Below, piece by piece: positions 1 through 8,265 of a DNA stretch of 64,000 nt. The notes beneath the pieces were generated by a model. The model searched no databases, was not told where the DNA came from, and saw nothing but the letters and a program-made list of their open reading frames with translations. The position numbers and the translations under genes are program-made. The number at the start of each line of letters is the position of its first letter. Position 1 is the stretch's first letter. The stretch is from Phycisphaeraceae bacterium (lineage in GTDB: Bacteria; Planctomycetota; Phycisphaerae; Phycisphaerales; UBA1924), in assembly GCA_019636495.1 (NCBI GenBank), contig JAHBXL010000022.1, positions 1 through 64,000 on the forward strand, written 5' to 3'.

Positions 1-14
1 GGCAGTCTTGAAGT

Positions 15-40
15 GGTGGCGTGGTACGCGGCGTACCGGG
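15..40. repeat. Degenerate hairpin repeat unit
   Basis: A GGTGGC head at 15-20 is followed by a short hairpin, GGTACG (23-28), loop CGG, CGTACC (32-37). It resembles the TCC-loop hairpin family found elsewhere in this window (2882, 5805, 34649, 46943), but its loop differs, so membership is tentative. It lies just downstream of the polyphosphate kinase stop. Confidence 0.35.
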
Positions 41-121
41 GTCGGGTGCGGGTCGATCGCTCATGTTCGCGCCCTCCAGGAGATGGAGGGAATGGTAACC
101 GACCCGCGCTTGCCCGCCGCG

Positions 122-2461
122 CTACGCGCGGGCCTCGCGCATGAGCGTCTCAAACGTGCCGACCGCCTCGGGGGCGTCCGCGGGCGTTCCGGGCTGCGGA
201 GTCCGCGCCAGGTACGACCCATCGGGCATCAGGTCCCACGCGCCGCGGCGGTCGCGAGACATGACTTCCAATATGCGCGCCAGACGGGCGCGGTTGGTGC
301 GCGTCAGCACCGGGCAGGCCGATTCGACGCGGTTGTTGAGGTTGCGGTACATCCAGTCGGCGCTGGCGATGTACCACTCGCCATCCAGCGGGTCGGCGTG
401 GCCCGCGCCGAAGTGGAAGACGCGGGAGTGCTCAAGGAACCGGCCCAGCACGCTGACAACGCGGATGTTCTCCGACATGCCGGGCACGCCCGGGCGCAGG
501 CAGCAGAAGCCGCGCACATACATCGTGATGTCAACGCCGGCGCGGGACGCCTCGTACAGAGCCTCGGCCATGTCGGTGTCGGCAAAGGCGTTCATCTTCA
601 CGACGATCCGCCCGCCCACCGGCGATCGACCCGTCGCGTGCGCCCGCGCCAGGTCCGCCTCGCGCCGCACCAAGTCGATGAACCTCTTCTTCATGTTGAT
701 GGGCGCGACCAGCAGCGTTTCGTAGGTGTCCAGCCGCGAGCGCCCCGTCATGAAGTTGAACAGTTCGGCCACGTCCTCGGTGATGGCCGGATCGCAACTG
801 AACAGCCCCAGGTCGGTGTAGAGCATCGCCGTGCGCGGGTGGTAGTTGCCCGTGCCCACGTGCGCGTAACTCCGCAGCCCGTCGGCCTCGCGCCGAACCA
901 CCAGCGCGGCCTTGCAGTGCGTCTTGTAGCCGATGACGCCGTACGCCACGTGCGCGCCGGCCTTTTCCAGGATCCGCGCCAGCCGTACGTTGGACTGCTC
1001 ATCGAACCGCGCGCGGAGTTCGATCAGCACCGCCACCTGCTTGCCCGCCTCCGCCGCGCGCACCAGCGACGACACGAACGGCGAGTCGCGGCTGGTGCGA
1101 TAGATCGTCTGCTTGATCGCCAGCACGTCCGGGTCGCGCGATGCTTCGGCGATGAACCGCTCGGCCGACGCCGTGAACGAATCGAACGGGTGGTGCACCA
1201 GCACCTCACCCTGTCGGATCACCGAGAAGATGTCCTTGCCCGCCTCCGCCAGCCGGCCGGGCGTCACCGGCATCCAGCGCGGCCACTTCAGTTCGGGCCG
1301 CTCCAGGTCGGCGATCTCCGTGAGCGTCGTGTAGTCCAGAAGCCCGGCCCGCTCGTCGAAGTCCGACGGATCCAGGTGCAGTTCGTCGGCCAGTTGCGCG
1401 ACCATTCGCGGCGAGGCGCCGGGGCCGATCTCGACACGCACCGGCGCGGCGAAGCGGCGCTTCTTCAACTGTGCTTCCACCTGCTCGATCAGCGTGTCGG
1501 CGTCCTCCTCGTCGATCTCGCTCTCCGAGTCGCGCGTCACACGGAACGGCACGACCTCAAGCAGCCGCATGCCGGGGAAGAGGTCATCAAGGTTGTTCTG
1601 GATGATGTCGCGCAGGCTGACCCAGCGCCCGCGGCCGCCGCCCGCGCCCGGCGCCGGAGTCAGCGACAGCATCTGGCCAGGCTGATCGGGCAGCCGCAGC
1701 CATTGCGGCAGCACGCTCGGGATCTTCACGCGCGCAAACAGCGGCTCCGCTTCCGCCGGCATTCCCGGCTCGGTCATCAACACACCCAGGTTGCGCGACA
1801 GGTTCGAGACAAACGGGAAACGGTGCCCCGTGTCGACCGCCAGCGGCGTCAGCACGGGAAAGACATTGTGCCGGTACCACTGCCGCAGCGCGCGCCGCTC
1901 CTCGGCCGGGAGCGTCTCGTAGTCCACGATCGTGATGCCCTCCCGCACCAGTGCGGGACGGATGTCCTCCTCGTAGCACTGCATCTGCACCGCCTGCAGG
2001 TCACGGATCGTCCGACGGAGCGCGGCCATCAGCGCGGCGGTCGGCACGCCGTCCTGATCCACCGCCACCACGCCCTGCTTGATCCGCCGCGACAGCAGCC
2101 CAAGCCGCTTCATCACGAACTCGTCGAGGTTCGACGAGAAGATCGACAGAAACCGCACGCGCTCCAGCAGGGGCGTGCGATCATCCTGCGCCAGGCTCAG
2201 CACCCGCCGGTTGAACTCCAGCAGCGACAGGTCGCGGTTGAAGGACACCGAGCCATCGAACACGTCCGGCCGCGGCGGCAGGGGCGTGGACAGCGCGGTG
2301 CGCGCGATCTGTCGCGCTGATTCACCATCGGCAAGGCGCAGCGAGGCCGCCCCGTCCGCCGCTGCGGTCGCGCCGTTCACCCCGCTGCCTGCCGGTCGTT
2401 CCACCCTGCTCACACTGAGGCCCTTTCTACGCCGCGACGCGTCCTCGCGGCGCGCACTCAT
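122..2461 (-). CDS. ppk1: Polyphosphate kinase (Ppk1)
   Basis: Reversibly transfers the gamma phosphate of ATP onto inorganic polyphosphate chains; in the family the enzyme is membrane-associated. The 779-residue product shows the N-terminal signature RDLSLLEFNRRVL and SSNLDEFVMKR at about residues 75-115, the KQTIYRTS stretch, and two HKD-like segments. The first, YKTHCK, carries His515, the candidate phosphohistidine; it is followed by HVGTGNYHPRT. The roughly 70 N-terminal residues before the conserved start are low-complexity and make it longer than E. coli Ppk (about 690 aa). The start is the ATG at 2461. It lies 33 bp downstream of the QueD-like gene on the same strand, so the two may be cotranscribed. 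Confidence 0.95.
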   Translation of the reverse strand: MSARREDASRRRKGLSVSRVERPAGSGVNGATAAADGAASLRLADGESARQIARTALSTPLPPRPDVFDGSVSFNRDLSLLEFNRRVLSLAQDDRTPLLERVRFLSIFSSNLDEFVMKRLGLLSRRIKQGVVAVDQDGVPTAALMAALRRTIRDLQAVQMQCYEEDIRPALVREGITIVDYETLPAEERRALRQWYRHNVFPVLTPLAVDTGHRFPFVSNLSRNLGVLMTEPGMPAEAEPLFARVKIPSVLPQWLRLPDQPGQMLSLTPAPGAGGGRGRWVSLRDIIQNNLDDLFPGMRLLEVVPFRVTRDSESEIDEEDADTLIEQVEAQLKKRRFAAPVRVEIGPGASPRMVAQLADELHLDPSDFDERAGLLDYTTLTEIADLERPELKWPRWMPVTPGRLAEAGKDIFSVIRQGEVLVHHPFDSFTASAERFIAEASRDPDVLAIKQTIYRTSRDSPFVSSLVRAAEAGKQVAVLIELRARFDEQSNVRLARILEKAGAHVAYGVIGYKTHCKAALVVRREADGLRSYAHVGTGNYHPRTAMLYTDLGLFSCDPAITEDVAELFNFMTGRSRLDTYETLLVAPINMKKRFIDLVRREADLARAHATGRSPVGGRIVVKMNAFADTDMAEALYEASRAGVDITMYVRGFCCLRPGVPGMSENIRVVSVLGRFLEHSRVFHFGAGHADPLDGEWYIASADWMYRNLNNRVESACPVLTRTNRARLARILEVMSRDRRGAWDLMPDGSYLARTPQPGTPADAPEAVGTFETLMREARA

Positions 2462-2494
2462 CCCGGTAATTGTCGGCCTTCCCGCGGCACGGGG

Positions 2495-2869
2495 TCAGGG
2501 CCGATACACCACGCTGCAGCCGGGGGCTTCCGTCACCCGCACCGCGGCGACCCGAACGCCCGCCGGAACAAGGGGGCGAATCCCCCGATCCACCGAATCG
2601 GCAATGTGCCGGGCCACCTGTTCGGCCGTCGGATTCATACGGTCGAACGGGGGGGTCTCGTTCAGGTTCTGGTCGCGGAAGGGGGCGATGACCTCGCGCA
2701 CGATGCGCTCCAGCGCGTGGAAGTCCAGCAGCAGGCCGTCGCCATCGAGCCCCGCCCCGCCGATGGTCACGCTCACGCGCCAGTTGTGCCCGTGCAGTCG
2801 CTCGCGCTCGCCGCGAATGATGATCGCGTGCGCGGCACAGAACTCGTCGTTCACGGTGATCTCGTACAC
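2495..2869 (-). CDS. 6-carboxytetrahydropterin synthase/PTPS family protein (QueD-like, Cys-less)
   Basis: Member of the COG0720 family, whose enzymes convert dihydroneopterin triphosphate to pterin products for deazaguanine (queuosine), biopterin or folate pathways. With a GTG start at 2869 it has 124 residues, the normal family length. Zinc ligands are visible as His14, His26 and His28 (FCAAH and LHGHN), and the C-terminal TEAPGC segment carries the usual Glu. The catalytic Cys four residues before HGH in QueD is replaced by Arg22, with Glu21 and Glu23 beside it, so PTPS-III-like chemistry is possible. A longer reading from an ATG at 3004 would translate the hairpin repeats at 2882-2990 and is unlikely. 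It lies directly upstream of ppk1. Confidence 0.85.
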   Translation of the reverse strand: MYEITVNDEFCAAHAIIIRGERERLHGHNWRVSVTIGGAGLDGDGLLLDFHALERIVREVIAPFRDQNLNETPPFDRMNPTAEQVARHIADSVDRGIRPLVPAGVRVAAVRVTEAPGCSVVYRP

Positions 2870-2881
2870 ACAAGAGCGTAT

Positions 2882-2990
2882 GGTGGCACCGCTCTCCAGA
2901 GCGGTGCAGAGGGGCAACAGCCGCGAGAAGCCCCGGTCTGGAGACCGGGGCCACCAGAGACCGAATCCCCGGTCTGGAACCGGGGCCACC
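2882..2990. repeat. Cluster of three TCC-loop hairpin repeats
   Basis: Unit 1 (2882-2907): head GGTGGC, then GCACCGCTC pairing with GAGCGGTGC across loop TCCA. Unit 2 (2930-2955) is on the opposite strand: GCCCCGGTC, loop TGGA, GACCGGGGC, ending in GCCACC. Unit 3 (2967-2990) is a near copy of unit 2 with a shorter stem. The first unit faces the other two, giving an inverted-pair layout like REP/BIME elements. The cluster fills the space upstream of the QueD-like gene. Confidence 0.8.
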
Positions 2991-3088
2991 AAAGACCGGG
3001 ACACCCAGGCAGGCCAAGCGTGTCCGCAACACTTCGCCGCCGCGGCGGTATCATGTAAGGGATTACTAACCAGCCCAAGGAGCCGGAC

Positions 3089-3475
3089 ATGTCACGCGCG
3101 ATGCTGCGATCGTTGGGTGTATCGATGTTGATGCTCGCCGCGGCGGCGGGCGCGGGGTGCCAGGCCAACTACGCCGCGGATGTGCACAACACCACGCCGC
3201 AGCCGGTGTTCGTGCAGTTGATCAAGAACGCGAACCAGCCCGGCGCGGCCAAGCCGATGGCCGTGCTGCAGCGGCGGCTTGGTCCCGGCGACCGCGGCGC
3301 GGTGGGGCCGATTCGCGCTTCCGACCGCGCGGGGGCGGTGAGCATCGTGATCGACACGCTCCCGAACCCTTCGCGGCCTGCGATGCTGGACCTCATGCCC
3401 GGCACCACGTTCCTGGAGGTGACGATGGAAGGGCCCGGGACGACAGGCCCGATCCGCGTGAGTGAGAAGCGCTGA
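3089..3475 (+). CDS. Small hypothetical lipoprotein
   Basis: A 128-residue protein with a hydrophobic signal peptide (LGVSMLMLAAAAGAG) and a lipobox Cys at residue 24, so it is probably lipid-anchored in the envelope. The mature part starts with a short beta-like segment containing HNTT and ends in an EVTMEGPG strand. It has no enzyme motif. It resembles the lipoprotein at 29403 in layout: lipobox, V-x-N-x-T segment, then a set of predicted strands. The two may be paralogues. The ATG at 3089 is preceded by a purine-rich AAGGAG site. Function unknown. Confidence 0.75.
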   Translation: MSRAMLRSLGVSMLMLAAAAGAGCQANYAADVHNTTPQPVFVQLIKNANQPGAAKPMAVLQRRLGPGDRGAVGPIRASDRAGAVSIVIDTLPNPSRPAMLDLMPGTTFLEVTMEGPGTTGPIRVSEKR

Positions 3476-3489
3476 ACCACGGCAGAGCG

Positions 3490-3755
3490 GCCGCAGATCA
3501 AGGCAGATGCACGCAGATCAGGATTCGATTTCTCTGCGTTCTCCGCGCCTCCGCGAGAGACGATCTGCTTTCTCGCAGAGGCGCAGAGGGCGCGGAGAGA
3601 GTCAGAAGAGAGAGCGGGTCACGGATGGCATAGATGGACACGGACTGAGCGCTTCCGCCGTCCGCATCCGTGCAATCCGTGGCTGTCTGGGCGACTCCGG
3701 GCCCATCTGTGGCCTGCCTTCTCTTCATCCGCATCCATCCGTCAAATCCGTGGCC
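3490..3755. repeat. Dispersed inverted repeats in intergenic region
   Basis: This stretch has no gene. It is built of complementary motifs: CGCAGATCA units at about 3491 and 3512; a long imperfect inverted repeat with arms at 3529-3560 (TCTCTGCGTTCTCCGCG side) and 3571-3601 (CGCAGAGGCGCAGAGG side); and CACGGAT (3620) opposed by ATCCGTG copies near 3666, 3675 and 3746. I recall the same ATCCGTG and CTCTGCG motifs as dispersed noncoding repeats in other environmental bacterial genomes. The arms could fold as RNA. The block lies between two convergent genes. Confidence 0.7.
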
Positions 3756-3774
3756 GCCTCGAATCCGCCGCGGA

Positions 3775-4434
3775 TCAGAACGCGCTGCAGCCCGCGAACC
3801 ACAGCGACAGGAATCGGAAGATGTCGCCCACGCCGACGCCCCCGAAGCCGTCGATGTCCGCGTTCGGCTCGTCCGCGAACCAGTCGGCCAGGAACGCGAA
3901 GATGTCCCGCACATCGGTGGCATAACTGCCGTCCCAGTCGGCCAGGCACGGCTGGATTGTGAGCCGGATGTGCGATGTGCCCAGTTCGCCCTCCAGCGGC
4001 ACAGGCAGGCTCTCGGCCGCGGGCGCGATATTCATGAACCAGTAGTTGAGCGCGGGCGCGCCCTGCGGCGTCACGATCTCGCCGTTCAGACTTTCGCTGA
4101 CAAACTCCGCCGCGAACGTGCCCTGGCCCGACCAGTTCAGGTCTGCGCCGCCGCGTACGAACACGCCGCCGGTCGGGCCGGCGAACTCGAAGACAAAGTG
4201 CTGGGCCTGAAAATCGCCCGCCGTGGTGAACGCGAGGCGCACCTCTGCGCTGGTGATTGTCCCGGCCCACGTCGCGCCGATGAGGTACTCGCCGCCGTAG
4301 GGCAGCAGCGGCAGAGCGGTGAGCGCGAGTTCCTCATGCACGGGTCGCGGCTGGGCGCGCAGCACACACGGGACGCAACCAAGAGCGCACGCGAACGCCA
4401 GGGCGGACAGGAAGATGGGCAAAGTGTTGCGCAT
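3775..4434 (-). CDS. Secreted protein with C-terminal GC-type dockerin domain
   Basis: A 219-residue exported protein. The N-terminus is a signal peptide (MRNTLPIFLSALAFACALG). The middle, about residues 30-160, is a beta-rich region with no family I recognise. The last 55 residues form a dockerin-like module with two Asp-rich loop and helix repeats (LADWFADEPNADIDG, then FLSLWFAGC) ending close to a Gly-Cys pair. NCBI labels such proteins in Phycisphaerae GC-type dockerin domain-anchored. The ATG at 4434 follows a CCGAGAGG site; earlier in-frame starts would read the divergent ilvE gene. The trypsin-like protease at 55213 has the same tail. Confidence 0.8.
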   Translation of the reverse strand: MRNTLPIFLSALAFACALGCVPCVLRAQPRPVHEELALTALPLLPYGGEYLIGATWAGTITSAEVRLAFTTAGDFQAQHFVFEFAGPTGGVFVRGGADLNWSGQGTFAAEFVSESLNGEIVTPQGAPALNYWFMNIAPAAESLPVPLEGELGTSHIRLTIQPCLADWDGSYATDVRDIFAFLADWFADEPNADIDGFGGVGVGDIFRFLSLWFAGCSAF

Positions 4435-4758
4435 GAAGCGGGCCTCTCGGGGTGCGCGGCCGCGACTCTCGATACACGAGCGTATACGTCGCGGCGGGCG
4501 TGCTGGTGCAACCCCGAGCGCGCAGCGCGGTCCAAGAGAATGCGGCTCATCGGGCAAGCCCCGATGACCGAACAAATCCAAAGCGAACTCTGGCCCGTCG
4601 CTGGGGTATCGGGCGCGTCGGGGGCGTACGATTCGAAGATCGCCGCGGGGCGTGAGGGCGGGGCGCGGGAGGCAGGGGGCGCGGGTCGTGGGAAGCGGAT
4701 CGAGCGGCGCGTGTGCGCCGCGGCACAAAGGGACGGCATCGAACAAGGAGGGACGACC
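4435..4758. other. Divergent intergenic region
   Basis: The 324 bp between the dockerin gene and ilvE hold no convincing ORF. There is one clean hairpin at 4547-4567 (TCATCGGG, loop CAAGC, CCCGATGA). The ilvE ribosome binding site AAGGAGGG lies at 4745-4752. Promoters for both genes must lie here, but I see no strong -35/-10 pair. Confidence 0.5.
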
Positions 4759-5796
4759 ATGACACAGGTCTCCAGCAAGCCCGGCACGACCAGCACGACC
4801 AACGGCAACCACGCCGCGGCCGCGCAGTCGCAGGCCCAGGGCAAACGCGCCCTCCCCGGCCCGGAGTTGTGGCACAGCGCGGCGCACAGCACCGACAAGC
4901 CGATCGTCTACGTGAACGGTCGGATGGTGCCCAAGCGCGAGGCGATGGTGAATGTCTACGACCACGGCCTGCTCTACGGCGACGGCGTGTTCGAGGGCAT
5001 CCGCGTCTACAAGGGCAAGATCTTCAAGTGCATGCGGCACATCGAGCGGCTGTGGCGCTGCGCCGAGGCCATCCGCATGAAGGTGCCCATCTCCAAGGAG
5101 GAGATGGTGGACATTCAGCGCGCCTGCATCGAGGCGAACAACCTGACCGACGGCTACATCCGCCTGCTCGTCACCCGCGGCGTCGGCACGCTCGGGCTCG
5201 ACCCGCGCCGCTGCCCGACGCCGGGTGTGATCTGCATCGCCGACCAGATTTCGCTCTTCCCGCCCGACATGTACGAGAAGGGGATGCGCGTCGTCGTGGC
5301 GAACCGGCCCAAGACGCCGATCGCCTGCCTCGACCCGCGCATCAAGAGCCTGAACTACCTGAACAACATCCTGGCCAAGTGCGAGGCCATCGATTACGGC
5401 TGCCACGAGGTGGTGATGCTGAACACCGATGGCTACGTGACCGAGGGCTCGGGCGACAACATCTTCGTCGTCAAGGGCGGCAAGTTGTACACCCCGCCGC
5501 CCGAGGACGGCATGCTCGAGGGCATCACCCGCGAGTTCGTCATCAAGCAGTTGTGCAAGGACTGCGGCGTCAAGTGCCTCGAGAAGCGCATGCGGCTCGA
5601 GGACGTGCTGGACGGTGACGAGGTCTTCCTCACGGGTTCGGCCGCGGAGATCATCAGCGTCACGCAGATCGACCAGCACGATGGGAAGAAGATCACCCGC
5701 GAGGTGCGGATCTCCGATGGCGAGGGGCCGATCACCAAGAAACTGCGGGCGCGCTTCCGCGAGATCGTGACCAGCGACCACGTGCCGGAGGATTGA
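4759..5796 (+). CDS. ilvE: Branched-chain amino acid aminotransferase
   Basis: Transfers the amino group between glutamate and the 2-oxo acids of leucine, isoleucine and valine, with PLP as cofactor; cytoplasmic. The 345-residue product is a fold-type IV transaminase: YDHGLLYGDGVFEGIR near residues 72-87, the Schiff-base Lys196 in RIKSLNYLNN, EGSGDNIF for phosphate and carboxylate contacts, and LTGSAAEI near the C-terminus. About 45 N-terminal residues rich in Gly, Thr and Ala precede the enzyme core. The ATG at 4759 follows an excellent AAGGAGGG site. A strong hairpin terminator follows at 5903. A second class IV aminotransferase lies at 11677. Confidence 0.95.
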   Translation: MTQVSSKPGTTSTTNGNHAAAAQSQAQGKRALPGPELWHSAAHSTDKPIVYVNGRMVPKREAMVNVYDHGLLYGDGVFEGIRVYKGKIFKCMRHIERLWRCAEAIRMKVPISKEEMVDIQRACIEANNLTDGYIRLLVTRGVGTLGLDPRRCPTPGVICIADQISLFPPDMYEKGMRVVVANRPKTPIACLDPRIKSLNYLNNILAKCEAIDYGCHEVVMLNTDGYVTEGSGDNIFVVKGGKLYTPPPEDGMLEGITREFVIKQLCKDCGVKCLEKRMRLEDVLDGDEVFLTGSAAEIISVTQIDQHDGKKITREVRISDGEGPITKKLRARFREIVTSDHVPED

Positions 5797-5804
5797 CGTT
5801 CGGA

Positions 5805-5884
5805 GGTGGCATGGCCGTCCCGGCCATGTGCATGCCGCGGAACGTCGAGAGAGAAGATCGCGCCACGGAGTGGCGCGGTACCCA
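5805..5884. repeat. Inverted pair of hairpin repeats downstream of ilvE
   Basis: The forward unit (5805-5827) is GGTGGC, ATGGCCG, TCC, CGGCCAT. The reverse unit (5860-5884) is GCGCCAC, GGA, GTGGCGC followed by GGTACCCA. They face each other about 32 bp apart, like a BIME. The reverse unit is base-for-base the same as the one at 34684-34708. Confidence 0.85.
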
Positions 5885-5902
5885 AGACCAAGACTACTCA
5901 CC

Positions 5903-5933
5903 GCGGCCCCGGCACACGCCGGGGCCGCTTTGC
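5903..5933 (+). terminator. Rho-independent terminator of ilvE
   Basis: A perfect 11 bp stem, GCGGCCCCGGC (5903-5913) with GCCGGGGCCGC (5918-5928), closes an ACAC loop and is followed by a short T run. It lies 107 bp after the ilvE stop. It may also serve the converging small gene at 5959-6147. Confidence 0.8.
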
Positions 5934-5958
5934 TGCGCGGCAAGCCCCGGCACGATTC

Positions 5959-6147
5959 TCAGCGGCTCTCGGGTTTCCGGCTGACGACAACGACCTGCTC
6001 ATCCGGCGGGGCCGAGTCTCGGGCGCGAAGGCGTTCGAGTTCGTCCTTGTACGGCGCGATCCGCGCGGAGAGTCTCCACCACCACAGCGCGATGCTTGTG
6101 GCAACGACGATCAGGATCAGGATGATGGCGACGATGTACGGGCCCAT
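5959..6147 (-). CDS. Small single-pass membrane protein
   Basis: A 62-residue protein with one N-terminal hydrophobic segment (YIVAIILILIVVATSIALW, residues 4-22), then a basic helix with PYKDELERLRARD that could be a short coiled coil. The ATG at 6147 gives the cleanest membrane protein; a start 33 codons upstream is also open, and neither has a strong ribosome binding site. It converges on ilvE. No family recognised. Confidence 0.55.
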   Translation of the reverse strand: MGPYIVAIILILIVVATSIALWWWRLSARIAPYKDELERLRARDSAPPDEQVVVVSRKPESR

Positions 6148-6490
6148 GGTTCGTTTCAAGCGTACGTCCGCCGTGTCTCGCTGTCCGCGCCGGCAGAGCG
6201 CCTTCATCATGTTCGCACGAAGTTCGCAGCGCGGTTCGCGGGCCGTTTGCAGCACTTCCTGCGAACGCAGGCACGATCTGTACACAATCTCAGAGCATCA
6301 TTGACAGGGACCGCCCCGCGCGGTATCGGTGGTTGCTGGAGATGTCGCGGCCGACTCGTAGCCGGCGCATCGGAGCGATCGAGAGAGACCACTCCGGACA
6401 TTCCGAGTGCGTTGTCCATCGGCGCGGCTCGCGCGGATGGACCATGACGACGCGCCCCATCGCAACCTCAGATTCATGAGGAGAGAGCAG
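6148..6490. other. Intergenic region upstream of PAPG-tail gene
   Basis: 343 bp without a supported gene. It contains a promoter-like sequence at 6301-6329 and a GAGGAGAGAGCAG ribosome binding region just before the ATG at 6491. Confidence 0.45.
6301..6329 (+). promoter_or_regulatory. Possible sigma-70-type promoter
   Basis: TTGACA at 6301-6306 matches the -35 consensus, and a 17 bp spacer leads to TATCGG at 6324-6329 as a weak -10. It would give a leader of about 155 bases for the secreted protein at 6491. Confidence 0.4.
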
Positions 6491-7171
6491 ATGAGCAGGT
6501 GCACGATGTTCTCGTTTTGTGCCGCCGCGATGTTCGCGGCGGCGCCCGCGCTCGCGGGCGATCAATTCCCGCCGCCCTGGCCGCGGTTTGATAACGATGG
6601 CACGCCGGTGACGGGTGTGACGTTCCAGTGCTGGACGTTTCCCACGCCCTTCAATCCGGCCCCGCCGGATCCGGGCTTCTGGAACCCGCACGGTCCGCCG
6701 CTCGGGCCGAGGATCATCCCGGCGATTCCGAACCTGCCGCCGCAGTGGCTGCCCGAGTTCGAGGGCCGCTCCGGCGTGTGGTGCCTGAACCCGGGCGACA
6801 TGCTGGAGTTCGACATCCCGAACTGGTTCATGCCACCCCCGTGGGAGAAGGAGATCTGGGTGCAGATCAAGCACCTCGGCCCTGTGCGGGTCGATGTCAT
6901 CTTCCCGACGGCGACCGGCCCGGTCTCTGTCCCGGCGTTTCCGGCTGGGGGCGGCCCGATCGATCCTCCGGGCACGGCGTGGATGGAGACGGCCTTCCAC
7001 ACCATTCTGCCGTACTGCCCGGACTTTGAGACCATCAAGATCACCGCGCTTACGCAGATCTACATCGATCAGGTCTGCATCGACACGTGGTGCCGCATTC
7101 CCGCGCCGGGCGCGGCGACGCTGATGGGTCTGGGCGGGCTGCTTGCCCTCCGCAGGAGGCGCGTGGCCTGA
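6491..7171 (+). CDS. Secreted protein with PAPG...RRRR sorting tail
   Basis: A 226-residue exported protein of unknown function. It has a signal peptide ending near APALAGD, a Pro/Trp-rich mature region with four Cys (FQCWTF, VWCLNPG, LPYCPDF, VCIDTWC), and a tripartite C-terminus: IPAPGAA, a short hydrophobic helix (LMGLGGLLAL), then RRRR. This tail has the PEP-CTERM layout recognised by exosortases, with PAPG in place of PEP, so the protein is probably processed and anchored at the surface. No exosortase is present in this window. A hairpin terminator follows at 7212. The next gene has nearly the same tail and terminator. Confidence 0.8.
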   Translation: MSRCTMFSFCAAAMFAAAPALAGDQFPPPWPRFDNDGTPVTGVTFQCWTFPTPFNPAPPDPGFWNPHGPPLGPRIIPAIPNLPPQWLPEFEGRSGVWCLNPGDMLEFDIPNWFMPPPWEKEIWVQIKHLGPVRVDVIFPTATGPVSVPAFPAGGGPIDPPGTAWMETAFHTILPYCPDFETIKITALTQIYIDQVCIDTWCRIPAPGAATLMGLGGLLALRRRRVA

Positions 7172-7211
7172 GCCCATCGGGCAGAGAGTTCAACTCCTTC
7201 ACAACGACATG

Positions 7212-7245
7212 GGCCGCGGCGGAAACGTCGCGGCCTGTTTGTTTG
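7212..7245 (+). terminator. Terminator of first PAPG-tail gene
   Basis: Stem GGCCGCG (7212-7218) with CGCGGCC (7229-7235), followed by TGTTTGTTTG. The flank ACAACGAC and the hairpin are almost the same as the terminator at 8230, after the next gene. Confidence 0.75.
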
Positions 7246-7385
7246 AATGCTGGAGCGAATTTTCGTCAGACGCTGCAAGATCCGTGCGCGCGGCGGCAAG
7301 TCTCTGTGGCGGGTCCAAAACGCGAGAAGTTCGCGTGCCGCCGAGAGACGAGCCGGGCACCGCCCGGAGAGAGTGGAGAGAGACC

Positions 7386-8189
7386 ATGTTTCGGCAACTT
7401 GCATGTGTTGTGGTCCCGTTCGGACCGTCGTCGCGATGCGCCTTGCTTGGGTTGGCCGCCGGCGCGGCGTTCGCCTCCAGCGCCGCCGCGGCGAGCATCC
7501 CCATCACCTGGTTGGACATGTCGCCCGTGCCGATGGGCGGCGGCGTGCCGAACAACAGCAACTACTTCCTGCCGGGCGTCGGCAGCGTCAACATCACGTA
7601 CAACATCAACAACTTCATCTTCACGCACAGCCGCGGCACCAACGCATCGCTCCAGAACGGCAGCGTGCCGTTTGGTCCCGACACCTATCTGTGGGGCGCG
7701 CACGAGTACTTCGGCGCGACGAACCTCAACAGCCCCAACACCGGCCTTCCGCAGTTTGGCGATGCGTGGAGCATCACCTACACCTTCCCCGGCACGGTTC
7801 CCGCCAACCAGATCTACCTCGGCATCGCGGGGCTGGGGCGGACGCTCAACTCCGGCGGGCTTGAATCGACCGCGACCGTGCAGCAGAACGGCACGTTCAT
7901 CGGCGACTGGGTCAGCGGCAACAACTGGGGCGCGACGGACTTCATTCCCGGCGCGGGCACGTTCACGATGCGAAACAGCCAGACCGGACTCGGCGGCGCC
8001 GACCCGTGGTGGAACACCGAACTCGGCATCGTGCAGATCAACGATGCCATCAGTTCGCTCACCATCGACTTCTGGCAACTCCCCGGCGATGGCCTGCTCC
8101 TGAACATCGGCTTCGCCGTCCCCGCGCCGGGCGCGGCGGCGCTGCTGGGCCTTGGCGGGCTGGTGGCGATGCGCAGGCGGCGGAACTGA
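7386..8189 (+). CDS. Secreted protein with PAPG...RRRR sorting tail
   Basis: A 267-residue exported protein. The N-terminus is a signal peptide (LLGLAAGAAFASSAAA). The mature part is rich in Asn, Gly and Thr with many predicted short strands (for example NITYNINNFIFTHSRG), suggesting a beta-sandwich surface protein. It ends VPAPGAAALLGLGG...RRRR, the same PEP-CTERM-like layout as the gene before it. The codons of the last 25 residues are very similar to those of that gene, while the mature regions are not visibly related. The ATG at 7386 follows GAGAGAGACC. Surface role inferred; no enzymatic motif seen. Confidence 0.8.
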   Translation: MFRQLACVVVPFGPSSRCALLGLAAGAAFASSAAAASIPITWLDMSPVPMGGGVPNNSNYFLPGVGSVNITYNINNFIFTHSRGTNASLQNGSVPFGPDTYLWGAHEYFGATNLNSPNTGLPQFGDAWSITYTFPGTVPANQIYLGIAGLGRTLNSGGLESTATVQQNGTFIGDWVSGNNWGATDFIPGAGTFTMRNSQTGLGGADPWWNTELGIVQINDAISSLTIDFWQLPGDGLLLNIGFAVPAPGAAALLGLGGLVAMRRRRN

Positions 8190-8229
8190 AGCCGGGCGGG
8201 GATCCGCACATCTTCTTCACAACGACGCG

Positions 8230-8265
8230 GGCCGCGGCCGAAACGCCGCGGCCTGCTTGTTCTCG
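8230..8265 (+). terminator. Terminator of second PAPG-tail gene
   Basis: Perfect stem GGCCGCGGC (8230-8238) with GCCGCGGCC (8245-8253) and a GAAA-containing loop, followed by TGCTTGTTC. Near copy of the element at 7212. Confidence 0.75.

Noticed and set aside
8..2320. Long open frame opposite ppk1
   Set aside because: Arg/His/Val-rich mirror of the ppk1 frame, as expected from high GC codon use.
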